Notes under the pieces: generated by a model
Database searches by the model: none
Seen by the model: only the letters and a program-made list of their open reading frames with translations
Told to the model about the DNA's origin: nothing
Assembly (NCBI GenBank): GCA_913055915.1
Contig: CAJXKL010000002.1
Location: forward strand, 62,001-126,000
Reading direction: 5' to 3'
DNA length: 64,000 nucleotides
DNA from: an uncultured Candidatus Nemicrothrix sp.
Lineage (GTDB): Bacteria; Actinomycetota; Acidimicrobiia; Acidimicrobiales; MedAcidi-G1
Shown here: in pieces, positions 47,100 to 56,247 of the stretch
Position numbering within the stretch: position 1 is the first letter of the stretch
How the letters are laid out: each line of letters begins with the position of its first letter
Program-made: the position numbers and the translations under genes

Positions 47100-48092
47100 T
47101 CAGGCGGGCAGATCCGTCACCCGTGCCAGGAGAAGGTCGCAGGTTGAGCGCAGCGTCAAGACGGCCGGCGTGTCGGGAAGGTCGTCAAGCGAGGCACGTG
47201 CACGGTCGGTGAAGTCGACGGCGGTCTGGGTGGCAGCACCAATGGCGGAGTCGGAGCGCACGATCATGCGGGCGTGGTCACGGGTGGCGTCGTCGATGGG
47301 GCCGCCCAGCAGCCCTCGCAGGTTGTCGCCCGAAGGGCCGCCCAGCGCCAGGATCACCGGCAGGGTGTAGACGCCTTCGACGAGGTCGTTGCCTGCCGGC
47401 TTACCCAGTTGCTCGTCGGTGGCGACCACGTCGAGGATGTCGTCGATTACCTGGAAGGCCATTCCGTAGTGGTAGCCGAAGTCGGTGACAGCCTTGACCA
47501 GTTGGCGGGGGTGGCCCGCCACGATTGCACCTACGTGTGCCGAGGTGGCGAGCAGGGCGGCGGTCTTGCCGGAGATCGATGTGAGGTAGGCATCGCGGGA
47601 GCGGTCCACGTCGAATGCATGCTGTAGTTCGCGGATCTGGCCTTCGCAGAGGGAGGCGATCGTGGACGCCAGTAGGCCTGCCACCTCGGTGCCCAGCCTG
47701 GCGGCTATCTCGGAGGCGCGTGCCAGCAGGTAGTCGCCGGCAAGGATGGCCTCGAGGTTGCCCCAGCGGGCGTTGACGCTCTCGACGGTGCGCCTGGTGT
47801 CGGCGCCGTCCATGACGTCGTCGTGGTAGAGGGAGCCCTGGTGCACCAGTTCCACGGCGACGCCACCGGAGATGACGTCGTCGGTGGCGCTGCCGGGTTC
47901 TGTGCTCGTGACGAGCGAGGCGGTAATGGCCAGTGCCGGTCTGATCCGCTTTCCGCCGGCGTCGATGAGGTGCCTGGCGACCTCGGTCAGGAAGGGGTCA
48001 TCGGCCTCGACGACGTGTCGGAGCCCTGCCTCAATCCGATCCAGGTCGGCCGCCATGCCGGGTGGGTCCAGGAGGGGTGTCGGGTTCGCCAC
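47100..48092 (-). CDS. Polyprenyl diphosphate synthase (trans, long chain)
   Basis: 330 residues on the minus strand. First Asp-rich motif in VHQGSLYHDDVMDGADTRR, second in FQVIDDILDVVA, and GGKRIRPAL near residue 46. Small residues before the first motif suit a long product, probably heptaprenyl to nonaprenyl diphosphate for menaquinone; chain length is inference. Divergent from clpC with a 192-nt shared control region. Confidence 0.92.
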   Translation of the reverse strand: MANPTPLLDPPGMAADLDRIEAGLRHVVEADDPFLTEVARHLIDAGGKRIRPALAITASLVTSTEPGSATDDVISGGVAVELVHQGSLYHDDVMDGADTRRTVESVNARWGNLEAILAGDYLLARASEIAARLGTEVAGLLASTIASLCEGQIRELQHAFDVDRSRDAYLTSISGKTAALLATSAHVGAIVAGHPRQLVKAVTDFGYHYGMAFQVIDDILDVVATDEQLGKPAGNDLVEGVYTLPVILALGGPSGDNLRGLLGGPIDDATRDHARMIVRSDSAIGAATQTAVDFTDRARASLDDLPDTPAVLTLRSTCDLLLARVTDLPA

Positions 48093-48181
48093 CCGGGGAG
48101 GATAGGGCGCGGGGCGGGTTGGCCGAAACTGTCGGCTTCTTGAGCTTGGGGGTCAGCCGGTCGGTGACACACCGGTAGCGG

Positions 48182-48187
48182 TACACT
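48182..48187 (+). promoter_or_regulatory. Candidate -10 for clpC
   Basis: TACACT in the divergent gap; transcription would begin near 48194, giving clpC a leader of about 90 nt. I find no convincing -35, CIRCE or HAIR-type repeat in this gap. Confidence 0.35.
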
Positions 48188-48284
48188 TTGTGGACGAGCC
48201 TGGTGTCGATGGGCCGCTGAGGCGGCCCGGTTGGCATCGGTCCGTCGATTTCACACGGGATTCAGACAGGTCAGGAGAAACCGG

Positions 48285-50822
48285 TTGTTCGAGCGGTTCA
48301 CGGACAGGGCACGCAGGGTCGTGGTACTGGCCCAGGAAGAGGCGCGCCTCCTCAATCACAACTACATCGGAACCGAGCACATCCTGCTGGGGCTGATCCA
48401 CGAGGGCGAGGGCGTTGCAGCCAAGGCCCTGGAGTCCCTCGGCATCTCACTCGAGGCCGTACGCAGCCAGGTAGAGGACCTGATCGGCCAGGGCGGTAGC
48501 TCGCCCAGCGGCCACATCCCGTTCACCCCGCGAGCCAAGAAGGTGCTTGAGCTGTCGCTGCGGGAGGCACTGCAGTTGGGCCACAACTACATCGGAACCG
48601 AGCACATCCTGCTGGGGCTCATCCGCGAGGGCGAGGGCGTTGCGGCCCAGGTTCTCGTCAAGCTGGGGGCCGACCTGTCACGGGTGCGTCAGCAGGTAAT
48701 CCAGCTGCTGTCGGGCTATTCGGGTGCTGGACCGGGTCAGGGCTCTGGCGAGAAGGCCGGTGCAACCACCGGTGGCAGCAGCGGCGACCCGGGCTCGGGT
48801 TCACTGGTGCTCGACCAGTTCGGACGCAACCTCACCCAGTCCGCCCGCGACAAGCAGCTTGATCCCGTAATCGGACGGGTGAACGAGACCGAACGCGTCA
48901 TGCAGATCCTGTCGCGTCGCACTAAGAACAACCCGGTGCTGATCGGTGAGCCGGGCGTCGGCAAGACCGCCATTGTCGAGGGCCTCGCCCAGATGATCGC
49001 CAACGACGACGTGCCGGAGACCATCGCCAACAAGCAGGTCTACACTCTCGACCTTGGTGCACTGGTTGCGGGTAGCCGCTACCGGGGTGACTTCGAGGAA
49101 CGTCTCAAGAAGGTCCTCAAGGAAATCAAGACCCGTGGCGACATCGTCTTGTTCATCGACGAGATCCACACCCTCGTCGGTGCCGGTGCAGCCGAGGGTG
49201 CCATCGATGCCGCCTCGATCCTGAAGCCCATGTTGGCCCGAGGCGAGTTGCAGACCATTGGTGCCACCACGCTCGACGAGTACCGCAAGCACTTCGAGAA
49301 GGATGCCGCCCTCGAGAGGCGCTTCCAGCCGGTCAAGGTCGACGAGCCCACGGTGACCCATACGATCGAGATCCTCAAGGGTCTCCGCGAGCGCTACGAG
49401 ACGCACCACCGCGTGACCATCACCGATCAGGCCCTCGTGGCGGCAGCCAACCTGGCAGACCGCTACATCTCCGACCGCTTCCTCCCCGACAAGGCCATCG
49501 ACCTCATCGACGAGGCCGGCTCCCGCCTGCGCATCAGGCGCATGCACACCCCCGAGGACCTTCGTGATCTGGAGGTTGCGCTGGCCGAGGTGGTGATGCA
49601 GAAGAAGGCTGCTGTCGAGGCCCAGGACTTTGAGGAGGCCGGGGGTCTGCGCGACCGCGAAAAGGAGATCCTTGCCACCAAGGAGGCCAAGGAGGCTGAG
49701 ATTCGTTCATCAGGCGTCGACCTGTTCGACGAGGTCGACGAGGAGGCCATTGCTGAGGTTCTTTCGCTCTGGACGGGAATCCCGGTCTACAAGCTCACCG
49801 AGGAGGAGACCCAGAAGCTGCTCCGAATGGAAGACGAGCTGCACAAGAGGGTCATAGGCCAGGAGGACTCCATCAAGGCGGTCAGCCAGGCCATTCGCCG
49901 CACGCGTGCCGGCCTCAAGGATCCCAAGCGGCCATCGGGTTCGTTCGTGTTCCTCGGGCCGTCCGGTGTCGGTAAGACCGAGTTGGCCAAGACCCTTGCC
50001 GAGTTCCTCTTCGGCGACGAAGACGCCCTCATTGCCCTTGACATGTCCGAGTACATGGAGAAGCACACGGTCAGCAGGCTGGTGGGCTCGCCCCCCGGCT
50101 ACGTCGGCTACGACGAGGGGGGCCAGCTGACCGAGGCGGTCCGTCGCCGTCCGTTCTCGGTGGTCCTGTTCGACGAGGTCGAAAAGGCCCACCCCGACGT
50201 GTTCAACACGCTGCTGCAGATCCTCGAAGAGGGCAGGCTCACCGATTCGCAGGGCCGGTCCGTCGACTTCCGCAACACCGTCCTGATCATGACCTCAAAC
50301 CTGGGTACGGCCGACCTGCGTAAGGCCAACCTGGGTTTCACCAAGTCAGACGAGGCCGTGTCCTACGAGCGCATGAAGGTCAAGGTGAACGATGCTCTCA
50401 AGGACCACTTCAAGCCCGAGTTCCTGAACCGAATCGACGACACCATCGTCTTCCACGAGTTGACCATTCCAGAGGTAACCCGCATCGTCGACCTCATGAT
50501 CCGTCGTGTGTCGATGCAGTTGGCCGGCCAGGGCCTGGGCCTTGAGTTGACCGATGCCGCCAAGGACCACCTGGCACACGAGGGCTACGACCCCACGATG
50601 GGAGCGAGGCCGTTGCGCCGTGCCATCCAGCACCTGGTCGAGGATCCCCTCAGCGAACGCCTGTTGAACAAGGAGTTCACTGCAGGCCAGATCGTTATCG
50701 TCGATGTGGCCACCGACGAGGAGAAGGTCGAAGCCGCCGATGATGCCCCGGTGCTGGTGTTTCGTTCCATTGAGGGTTTCGAGCCACCGACGGTCGAGAT
50801 GGCCGTAGAGGGCGCTGAGTAG
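48285..50822 (+). CDS. clpC: ATP-dependent Clp protease ATPase subunit ClpC
   Basis: AAA+ unfoldase feeding ClpP. From TTG 48285 it has 845 residues beginning with the family's [25 protein letters not shown] lies 7 nt upstream. The open frame starts at 48231 but those residues are not conserved. Two Clp_N repeats (about 3-145), first Walker A GEPGVGKT at 221-228, UVR motif (about 420-455), second AAA with [13 protein letters not shown] and the sensor/arginine regions. LGF pocket for ClpP follows in the second AAA domain. Confidence 0.97.
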   Translation: MFERFTDRARRVVVLAQEEARLLNHNYIGTEHILLGLIHEGEGVAAKALESLGISLEAVRSQVEDLIGQGGSSPSGHIPFTPRAKKVLELSLREALQLGHNYIGTEHILLGLIREGEGVAAQVLVKLGADLSRVRQQVIQLLSGYSGAGPGQGSGEKAGATTGGSSGDPGSGSLVLDQFGRNLTQSARDKQLDPVIGRVNETERVMQILSRRTKNNPVLIGEPGVGKTAIVEGLAQMIANDDVPETIANKQVYTLDLGALVAGSRYRGDFEERLKKVLKEIKTRGDIVLFIDEIHTLVGAGAAEGAIDAASILKPMLARGELQTIGATTLDEYRKHFEKDAALERRFQPVKVDEPTVTHTIEILKGLRERYETHHRVTITDQALVAAANLADRYISDRFLPDKAIDLIDEAGSRLRIRRMHTPEDLRDLEVALAEVVMQKKAAVEAQDFEEAGGLRDREKEILATKEAKEAEIRSSGVDLFDEVDEEAIAEVLSLWTGIPVYKLTEEETQKLLRMEDELHKRVIGQEDSIKAVSQAIRRTRAGLKDPKRPSGSFVFLGPSGVGKTELAKTLAEFLFGDEDALIALDMSEYMEKHTVSRLVGSPPGYVGYDEGGQLTEAVRRRPFSVVLFDEVEKAHPDVFNTLLQILEEGRLTDSQGRSVDFRNTVLIMTSNLGTADLRKANLGFTKSDEAVSYERMKVKVNDALKDHFKPEFLNRIDDTIVFHELTIPEVTRIVDLMIRRVSMQLAGQGLGLELTDAAKDHLAHEGYDPTMGARPLRRAIQHLVEDPLSERLLNKEFTAGQIVIVDVATDEEKVEAADDAPVLVFRSIEGFEPPTVEMAVEGAE

Positions 50823-50877
50823 ACCAGCGGCCGACAGCACCGCTGTCGCACCGTTCCCACGTACGTGTCCCGCTGGC

Positions 50878-50890
50878 TAGCGTCGTGACC
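50878..50890 (+). promoter_or_regulatory. -10 element for leaderless lipoprotein-HAD mRNA
   Basis: TAGCGT (50878-50883), 7 nt, ATG at 50891. It favours 50891 over the GTG at 50885, which lies too close to the -10. Confidence 0.45.
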
Positions 50891-52453
50891 ATGTCCCTGC
50901 CGCTTCTCTGCTCGCCATCGCGGCCCGGGTTCGGCCGGGTGGTTTCCCACCTGCTTCGGCTGGTGCTGCTGCTGGTGGGCCTTGTGGTGGTGGCGTCAGC
51001 CTGTCGTGTCGATACCACGGTCTCGGTTCGCCTCGGCGAGAACGGCTCAGGCGTGGTCGAGGTCGCCCTGGTTCTTGATGACGAGGCGGTGGAGGCAGTT
51101 GGCGGACTCGACCACCAGGTACGCCTCGAGGACCTGGAGGATGCAGGGTGGGACGTCGCCGGGCCGGAGCGTCTGGTCGAGAATGGCCTCACGTCGGTGG
51201 TTGCGACCAAGGGCTTCGAGGTGCCCGACAGGCTTCCACCGATTCTGGATGAGATAGCCGGCCCGGGTGTGTTCACCGACATGGGCCTTGTGAGGAAACG
51301 GTCGTTCGCGCGTACGACGTGGAGCCTGTCGGGAAGGGTCGACCTGTCGGGTGGCCTTGAGGCCTTCAGCGATCCGGCCCTCAGCGAGACGCTGTCAGGC
51401 TTGCCGTTGGGTCGTACCCGGGAGGAGTTGGCGGAACTGGCCGGTTGTGTCGGCTGCGATCCTGCCGACATGTTCAGCCTGGACCTGGTCGTGGCCCTGC
51501 CCGGCGAGGTTGTCGCCAACGTCGGCAGGGTCGATGACGGCGTGGCTGTGTGGACCGTGGCGCTGGGAGATTCGACATCGACGGTCGTCGACGTGTCCGG
51601 CTCCCTCGCCGACCGTGCCCCACGGCTCTGGTTGGGGGCGTCGCTGACGATGGCCTCGCTGCTGGTTGTGCTGGGCCTGTTCCGGCTGGTTCGCCGCCAC
51701 CTGGGCCACAACCCCCTCGGGCGCCGGGTTCGACACCTACCGAGGCCGACGCGAAGGCGTGGCCGTCCGGTCGAGATCATCGAGCAGAGGCCGCCCCGAT
51801 CCGAAGAGACCGGCGAACGTCGCCTTGAGCTCGTTGTGCTCGGCGGGATCGGGGTGGTCTGGGACGGTGGAACCGACCCGGAGGGCCTACTCGTTTCGTT
51901 CGTCAGGGAACACGGCGGCGTAGCCGATCCGCGCGAGGTCGCCGACAGGTACCGTGCCGCCAGCCTCGGCCAGGTTTCCGCTGCGGAGTTCTGGGCCGCT
52001 GTCGGAGTTGTCGGCGATGTCGCGGACTTGGATGCGCAGTACCTGTCCGGTGTCAGGCTGAGACCCGATGTTCCTGTGTTCCTCGACCAGATGGTCAAGC
52101 GGGAGATGACGGTTGCGTGCCTGACGAACGCTGTGCTGCCGTGGACCGTGTTGCTGCGCAACAGGTTCAACCTGGATGGTCTGATCAGCCACTGGGTGGT
52201 CAGCGGCGAGGTGGGGGCCCGCAAGCCGGGTCAGGCCATGTTCGAGGCCCTCCGCCGCATGTCCGCGGTGTCGTTTTCCAACATGCTGCTGATCGATTCT
52301 GAGATTGCAACGCTCGAGGCAGCCAGAACCATGGGCATGTCGACGGTGTTGATGACCGGAACGGCGCTGGTGCCCGAGGGCTTTGCACACCCGACGATTG
52401 ACACCTTCTCAGGCCTCTTCCGTCAAAGGGGTGGTCAGCCCCCGAGCCAGTAG
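50891..52453 (+). CDS. Lipoprotein domain fused through a membrane helix to a degenerate HAD domain
   Basis: 520 residues. A signal-type helix (17-37) ends in VVASAC, a lipobox-like site with Cys38. Residues 40-243 form an extracytoplasmic beta-rich domain resembling LppM (DTTVSVRLGENGSGVVEVAL). A membrane helix at about 248-266 is followed by a basic stretch (RRVRHLPRPTRRR) and a cytoplasmic HAD-like domain (312-505). HAD motif II is CLTNA (410-414), motif III Lys445 in GARKPG, motif IV LLIDSE with Asp469. Motif I is VVLGGIGVVWDGG, lacking the DxD nucleophile pair, so phosphatase activity is doubtful. Possibly a membrane sensor or scaffold. I know no described protein of this design. Confidence 0.78.
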   Translation: MSLPLLCSPSRPGFGRVVSHLLRLVLLLVGLVVVASACRVDTTVSVRLGENGSGVVEVALVLDDEAVEAVGGLDHQVRLEDLEDAGWDVAGPERLVENGLTSVVATKGFEVPDRLPPILDEIAGPGVFTDMGLVRKRSFARTTWSLSGRVDLSGGLEAFSDPALSETLSGLPLGRTREELAELAGCVGCDPADMFSLDLVVALPGEVVANVGRVDDGVAVWTVALGDSTSTVVDVSGSLADRAPRLWLGASLTMASLLVVLGLFRLVRRHLGHNPLGRRVRHLPRPTRRRGRPVEIIEQRPPRSEETGERRLELVVLGGIGVVWDGGTDPEGLLVSFVREHGGVADPREVADRYRAASLGQVSAAEFWAAVGVVGDVADLDAQYLSGVRLRPDVPVFLDQMVKREMTVACLTNAVLPWTVLLRNRFNLDGLISHWVVSGEVGARKPGQAMFEALRRMSAVSFSNMLLIDSEIATLEAARTMGMSTVLMTGTALVPEGFAHPTIDTFSGLFRQRGGQPPSQ

Positions 52454-52506
52454 GGGGTCTGGTCGGCTGATTCCCCGGGGCGGTCCCGGTGGGCTAGACA
52501 GGGTCA

Positions 52507-53163
52507 GTGAGAATTCATCTGCCCTCAGGTACGGCTGCTGAGCTGGTGCAACCGGTAGGTGGTGCAGGCAGTCGTGGTCTAGTCGTTGTTCCCGACATCA
52601 TGGGACTGCGGCCACTGTGCACCGAGATGGTGGCGGACCTGTCAGTTGCCAATGGCTGGTCGGTGTGTGCCTTCGAGCTCTATCCGGGCCAGGAGTATCT
52701 GGATCTTGAGGGGCGTCACGAGGCGGCCGCCGATCTCAGCGACGAGCGGGTCCTGGGTGATGCCGTTGCCGCAGCCGATGCGACCGGGGCCGGGATCGTC
52801 GGAATCCTTGGCTTCTGCATGGGTGGCATGTACGTGCTCAAGGCCGTGACCACGGGGCGCTTTGACCGGCACTGCCCCTTCTACGGGATGATCAGGGTGC
52901 CCGAGCGCTGGCACGGCGTTGGCCAGGGTGAGCCCCTCGCCGCCCTGTCAGAGGGTGACGCCTCGTCGGTGCTGGCGATCATCGGGTGCGATGACCCGTA
53001 CACGCCACCGGCCGATATCGACGACCTCGAGGCAACCGGTGCCACCGTGGTGCGCTACGAGGATGCCGGCCACGGTTTCGTCCATGACCCTTCCCGGCCT
53101 TCACACCGGGCAGCCGATGCAGCCGACGCCTGGAAGCGGGTCATGGAGTGGCTGGGTTCCTGA
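52507..53163 (+). CDS. Dienelactone hydrolase family alpha/beta hydrolase
   Basis: 218 residues. The nucleophile is the Cys of GILGFCMGGMY (about 103-105), the acid is probably the Asp of CDDPYTP, and the histidine is in EDAGHGFVHDPSRPSH. True dienelactone hydrolases use this Cys-Asp-His triad, but the family is broad and the substrate is unknown. Start GTG 52507; TAGACA stands 6 nt upstream, a poor -10 at the leaderless position. Convergent with the regulator gene. Confidence 0.87.
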   Translation: MRIHLPSGTAAELVQPVGGAGSRGLVVVPDIMGLRPLCTEMVADLSVANGWSVCAFELYPGQEYLDLEGRHEAAADLSDERVLGDAVAAADATGAGIVGILGFCMGGMYVLKAVTTGRFDRHCPFYGMIRVPERWHGVGQGEPLAALSEGDASSVLAIIGCDDPYTPPADIDDLEATGATVVRYEDAGHGFVHDPSRPSHRAADAADAWKRVMEWLGS

Positions 53164-53182
53164 GGGAACCGGTCAGTCCAGG

Positions 53183-53842
53183 TCAGCGGGCCCTGATGGT
53201 CAGTTGTTCGCGGTTGGTGACGCGGTAGGTGCGGTCGATCTGTTCAATCCATCCGAGTCGGATGAACAAGGCGATGGCCTTGTTGACACGTTCACGCGAT
53301 GCCCCGACCATGCCGGCCAGTTCCTCCTGGGTGATCGGGAGGAAGAACTCGTCCGACTCTCCGGCCAGTTCCAGGAGCCGTTTGGCGGTGCGACCCGTGA
53401 CGTCGAGGAACACGGAGTCGGCAAGGGCCTCGTCCATGTTGCGCAGTCGTCCGGCCAGCATCTCGACCACGGGCCAGAGCAGGGAGGGGTCTCCCTGGTA
53501 GAGGTTGTTCAGCGGTTCGTAGGAGACTGCGGTGACCACGGACGCCTCGAGGGCACGGGCTCCGGCAGATCGGCCCTGCCGGCTGAACAGGCCCATCTCG
53601 CCGAAGAGGTCGCCGGGCTCCATCAGGGCCACCATCGATTCGCGGCCGTCTATCGACCTGTTGGTGATTGCTATGCGGCCCGAGATGACCACGTAGAGCT
53701 CATCAGGGGTGTCGCCCTCTTCGAAGATGACGTCTCCGCGTTGCAGTTGGCGGTCAGTTGAGGCCGCTGCGATGGTGTTGAGGTCGGCCGGGGCGAGGCC
53801 GGCAAAGAGCGTTGTTTCGCTGAGGAGGGTGGTGTCTGGCAT
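53183..53842 (-). CDS. Crp/Fnr family transcriptional regulator
   Basis: 219 residues on the minus strand. cNMP-binding domain (about 10-125) with the phosphate cassette GEMGLFSRQGRSAGARALE; dimer helix about 115-150; winged helix-turn-helix with ITQEELAGMVGASRERVNKAI as recognition unit. Similar in size and order to the cAMP regulators Crp/GlxR of actinobacteria. Ligand is likely cAMP but not provable here. Divergent from ispD (90 nt). Confidence 0.93.
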   Translation of the reverse strand: MPDTTLLSETTLFAGLAPADLNTIAAASTDRQLQRGDVIFEEGDTPDELYVVISGRIAITNRSIDGRESMVALMEPGDLFGEMGLFSRQGRSAGARALEASVVTAVSYEPLNNLYQGDPSLLWPVVEMLAGRLRNMDEALADSVFLDVTGRTAKRLLELAGESDEFFLPITQEELAGMVGASRERVNKAIALFIRLGWIEQIDRTYRVTNREQLTIRAR

Positions 53843-53932
53843 GTCGGTTGGCCATGCTAGTTAGGTGCAACGTCACCAATCAGCATCGATCGCAACCAGA
53901 GCGATGTCTCGGCACCCAGTCGGGTGTACGTC

Positions 53933-54586
53933 ATGAGCGTGTGGACCGTGGTTGTGGCCGCCGGTGACGGCCGCCGGTTCGGCTCCGACAAGCAGTCAGC
54001 CGACCTGGGGGGAGTGTCTGTGCTCGGTCGCTCGGTAGCTACTGCGTCTGCAGCTTCGGACGGGGTCGTTGTCGTTGTCGGTGAGAGCCGGGTCGACGGT
54101 GCCCGGATGCTCCTTGCCGGCCTCGACGGTGTTGTCGAGGTGGTCAGCGGTGGTGCCACCCGCTCTGCATCGGTGAGGGCGGGCCTTGCGGCGGTTCCCG
54201 GTGCTGCCGAGGTCGTGCTCGTACACGATGGCGCCCGTCCCCTGGCAACAGGCGCCCTCTATGGTCGGGTGGTCGCTGCAGTTGAGAAGGGTGCCGACGC
54301 CGTGGTTCCGGTTGTAGCCGTTTCCGACTCGCTGCGGTCCACCTCGGGTGGCCCCGTTGACCGTGAGGCGATTGTGGCGGTCCAGACACCCCAGGGGTTC
54401 GCTGCCGGTGTGATCAGGGCCGCCCATGCCGACCGAGGAGATGCCACTGACGACGCCACGCTGGTGGAGGCCAACGGTGGCACAGTGGTGGTCGTGAAGG
54501 GCGAGACAGATAACGTGAAGATCACCCGACCGGTGGACCTTGAGGTCGCCAGGTGCCTGTCAGCGGGAGGGCGCGAGGATGCATGA
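53933..54586 (+). CDS. ispD: 2-C-methyl-D-erythritol 4-phosphate cytidylyltransferase
   Basis: MEP pathway step 3. 217 residues from the ATG at 53933. VVVAAGDGRRFGSDKQ is the nucleotide loop, VLVHDGARPL the metal site, and TPQGFAAGVIRAAH with ATDDATLVE the C-terminal signature. An in-frame GTG at 53924 is possible. Coupled to ispF. Confidence 0.95.
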   Translation: MSVWTVVVAAGDGRRFGSDKQSADLGGVSVLGRSVATASAASDGVVVVVGESRVDGARMLLAGLDGVVEVVSGGATRSASVRAGLAAVPGAAEVVLVHDGARPLATGALYGRVVAAVEKGADAVVPVVAVSDSLRSTSGGPVDREAIVAVQTPQGFAAGVIRAAHADRGDATDDATLVEANGGTVVVVKGETDNVKITRPVDLEVARCLSAGGREDA

Positions 54587-55055
54587 GATGCGCGTGGGGC
54601 AGGGATTTGACGTACACCCGTTCTCCGACGATCCGGACCGGCAACTGGTGCTGGGCGGCGTGGTGCTGGAGGGCCCGGGCCTCGTTGGGCACAGCGACTC
54701 CGACCCGGTGTCACATGCCTGTATCGACGCCCTGTTGGGTGCGGCGGGCATGGGTGATATCGGGGAGCGCTACCCCGACACGGATTCGACTTATGCCGGT
54801 GCCGACAGCGTCGGCCTGCTTGCCGACACCGTCGCTGTGCTGGGTGCCGAGGGTTGGCGGGTGGTCAACCTGGACTGCACGGTCGTGCTTGAGGCACCGA
54901 GGCTGGCACCGCATCGGGCTGTCATTCAGGATCGTCTGGGTTCGGTGGTCGGTGCACCGGTCTCGGTGAAGGCCAAGCGGGCCGAGGGTCTTGGTGCGTT
55001 GGGCCGCCGTGAGGGGATTGCCGCAATGGCGGTGGTCCTGTTGGCGCGCCAGTGA
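54579..55055 (+). CDS. ispF: 2-C-methyl-D-erythritol 2,4-cyclodiphosphate synthase
   Basis: MEP pathway step 5. 158 residues from the ATG at 54579, which has GGGAGG 8 nt upstream; an ATG at 54588 is also possible. Zinc ligands in GFDVHPF and LVGHSDSD; GDIGERYPDTD; C-terminal AKRAEGLGALGRREGIAA. Overlaps ispD by 8 nt and rlmB by 4 nt. Confidence 0.96.
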   Translation: MHEMRVGQGFDVHPFSDDPDRQLVLGGVVLEGPGLVGHSDSDPVSHACIDALLGAAGMGDIGERYPDTDSTYAGADSVGLLADTVAVLGAEGWRVVNLDCTVVLEAPRLAPHRAVIQDRLGSVVGAPVSVKAKRAEGLGALGRREGIAAMAVVLLARQ

Positions 55056-56002
55056 GTGGCCCGAAGGGCCGTAGCGGACCCACTCGGGGTGGTGGCGGCT
55101 CAGGTGGTCGTGGTGGGGGACGAGGGCGCGGGCCCGGACGTGACCCCAGGTCACGGGGTGGCGGCCAACGCGGTTCGACACCGGTTCGGGGACGGTCGAC
55201 CGAGCCCCCCAAGGGCCTCGGCGGTGACCAGGTCGAGGGAAGGCACGCCGTACGTGAGCTGTTGTTGGCCGGTACCCGCCGCACGAGGGAGGTGGTGCTG
55301 GCCACCGAGATGGACTCGGCTCCGATCCTCGACGACATCATCGACCTGGCCGACGAGGCGAGGGTCTCGATCCGTGAGCTGTCGCGTGTCAGGTTCGAGT
55401 CGATGGCCAGGACCGATGCACCTCAGGGTGTCCTGGCGATGGCAGCACCCCTTCGGGACCATGGCCTCGAGGAGTTGCTGCACCGCGACGCCTCGGGTGC
55501 CGATCCGTTCCTGTTGATGCTGGACGGTATTACCGACCCCGGTAACCTGGGGGCGATCCTCCGCTCTGCAGAGTGCGCCGGAGTGACCGGCGTGATCCTG
55601 CCGAGGCACCGCGCTGCCAGGGTCTCGCCCACGGCTGCCAAGGCCGCCGCCGGGGCAGTCGAGCACCTGCGCATGGCGAGCGTGTCCGGCCTCCCCAAGG
55701 CAATGGGTCGCCTCGCCGATGCAGGCATCTGGTCTGTGGGCCTCGACGTGGGTGGCGACCAGTTGATCCACGACCTGAAGGTGGCTGACCAGCCGCTTGC
55801 CCTGGTGATGGGTGCTGAGGGTCCGGGGTTGTCGCGCCTCGTAAGGGAGCGTTGTGACGCCCTGGCGCACATTCCGCTACGGGGGGTGCTGGGGTCCATG
55901 AACGTCTCGGCTGCGGCAGCCGTGGCCCTCTTCGAGGTGGCACGCCACAGGAACACGGCCGGGCCGGTGGAGCCCGAGGTCGGATTCGAACCGACGACCT
56001 GA
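55052..56002 (+). CDS. rlmB: 23S rRNA (guanosine-2'-O-)-methyltransferase RlmB-like (SpoU family)
   Basis: 316 residues. An Arg/Gly-rich basic N-terminus of about 55 residues (RGG-like) precedes the L30e-like substrate domain (EGRHAVRELLLAG) and the SPOUT knot: LDGITDPGNLGAILRSAECAG, VMGAEGPGLSRL, and LGSMNVSAAAAVALFE. The natural family end is near the ARHRN segment; the last 10 residues (EPEVGFEPTT) are encoded by the antisense of a tRNA gene. GTG start overlapping ispF. Confidence 0.93.
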   Translation: MSGPKGRSGPTRGGGGSGGRGGGRGRGPGRDPRSRGGGQRGSTPVRGRSTEPPKGLGGDQVEGRHAVRELLLAGTRRTREVVLATEMDSAPILDDIIDLADEARVSIRELSRVRFESMARTDAPQGVLAMAAPLRDHGLEELLHRDASGADPFLLMLDGITDPGNLGAILRSAECAGVTGVILPRHRAARVSPTAAKAAAGAVEHLRMASVSGLPKAMGRLADAGIWSVGLDVGGDQLIHDLKVADQPLALVMGAEGPGLSRLVRERCDALAHIPLRGVLGSMNVSAAAAVALFEVARHRNTAGPVEPEVGFEPTT

Positions 56003-56044
56003 CGCTTACAAGGCGCCTGCTCTGACCAACTGAGCTACTCGGGC
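55971..56044 (-). tRNA. tRNA-Thr(UGU)
   Basis: 74 nt on the minus strand. Acceptor GCCCGAG pairs with CTCGGGC; D arm GCTC/GAGC; anticodon stem GGCGC/GCGTC with loop CTTGTAA, anticodon TGT, reading ACA and wobble; T arm GTTCGAATC. Discriminator T, no encoded CCA. It overlaps the 3' end of rlmB by 32 nt on the opposite strand. A minus-strand TAGCCT at 56101-56106 is a possible -10. Confidence 0.95.
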
Positions 56045-56247
56045 TGGATGGCGCGGTTCGTGGCGCGGAATGGCCACGGGACACGATCCCTTCGGCGGTA
56101 AGGCTACTGAGGTCGATCGTTGGTGGGGCCTTCGAGTTGGTCGCCCAGTCGAGGCATTGCCTCATGAACTCCAGGCTTCGGCAGCCTCGACGATCCAGAT
56201 CCTGAACTACCCTCCGCGCGTCGGTACCTACGTGGAGGTGTGGTCTG

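Noticed and set aside
50695-52224. 509-codon minus-strand open frame
   Set aside because: Antisense to clpC and the lipoprotein-HAD gene; Ser/Thr/Arg-rich low-complexity translation typical of shadows.
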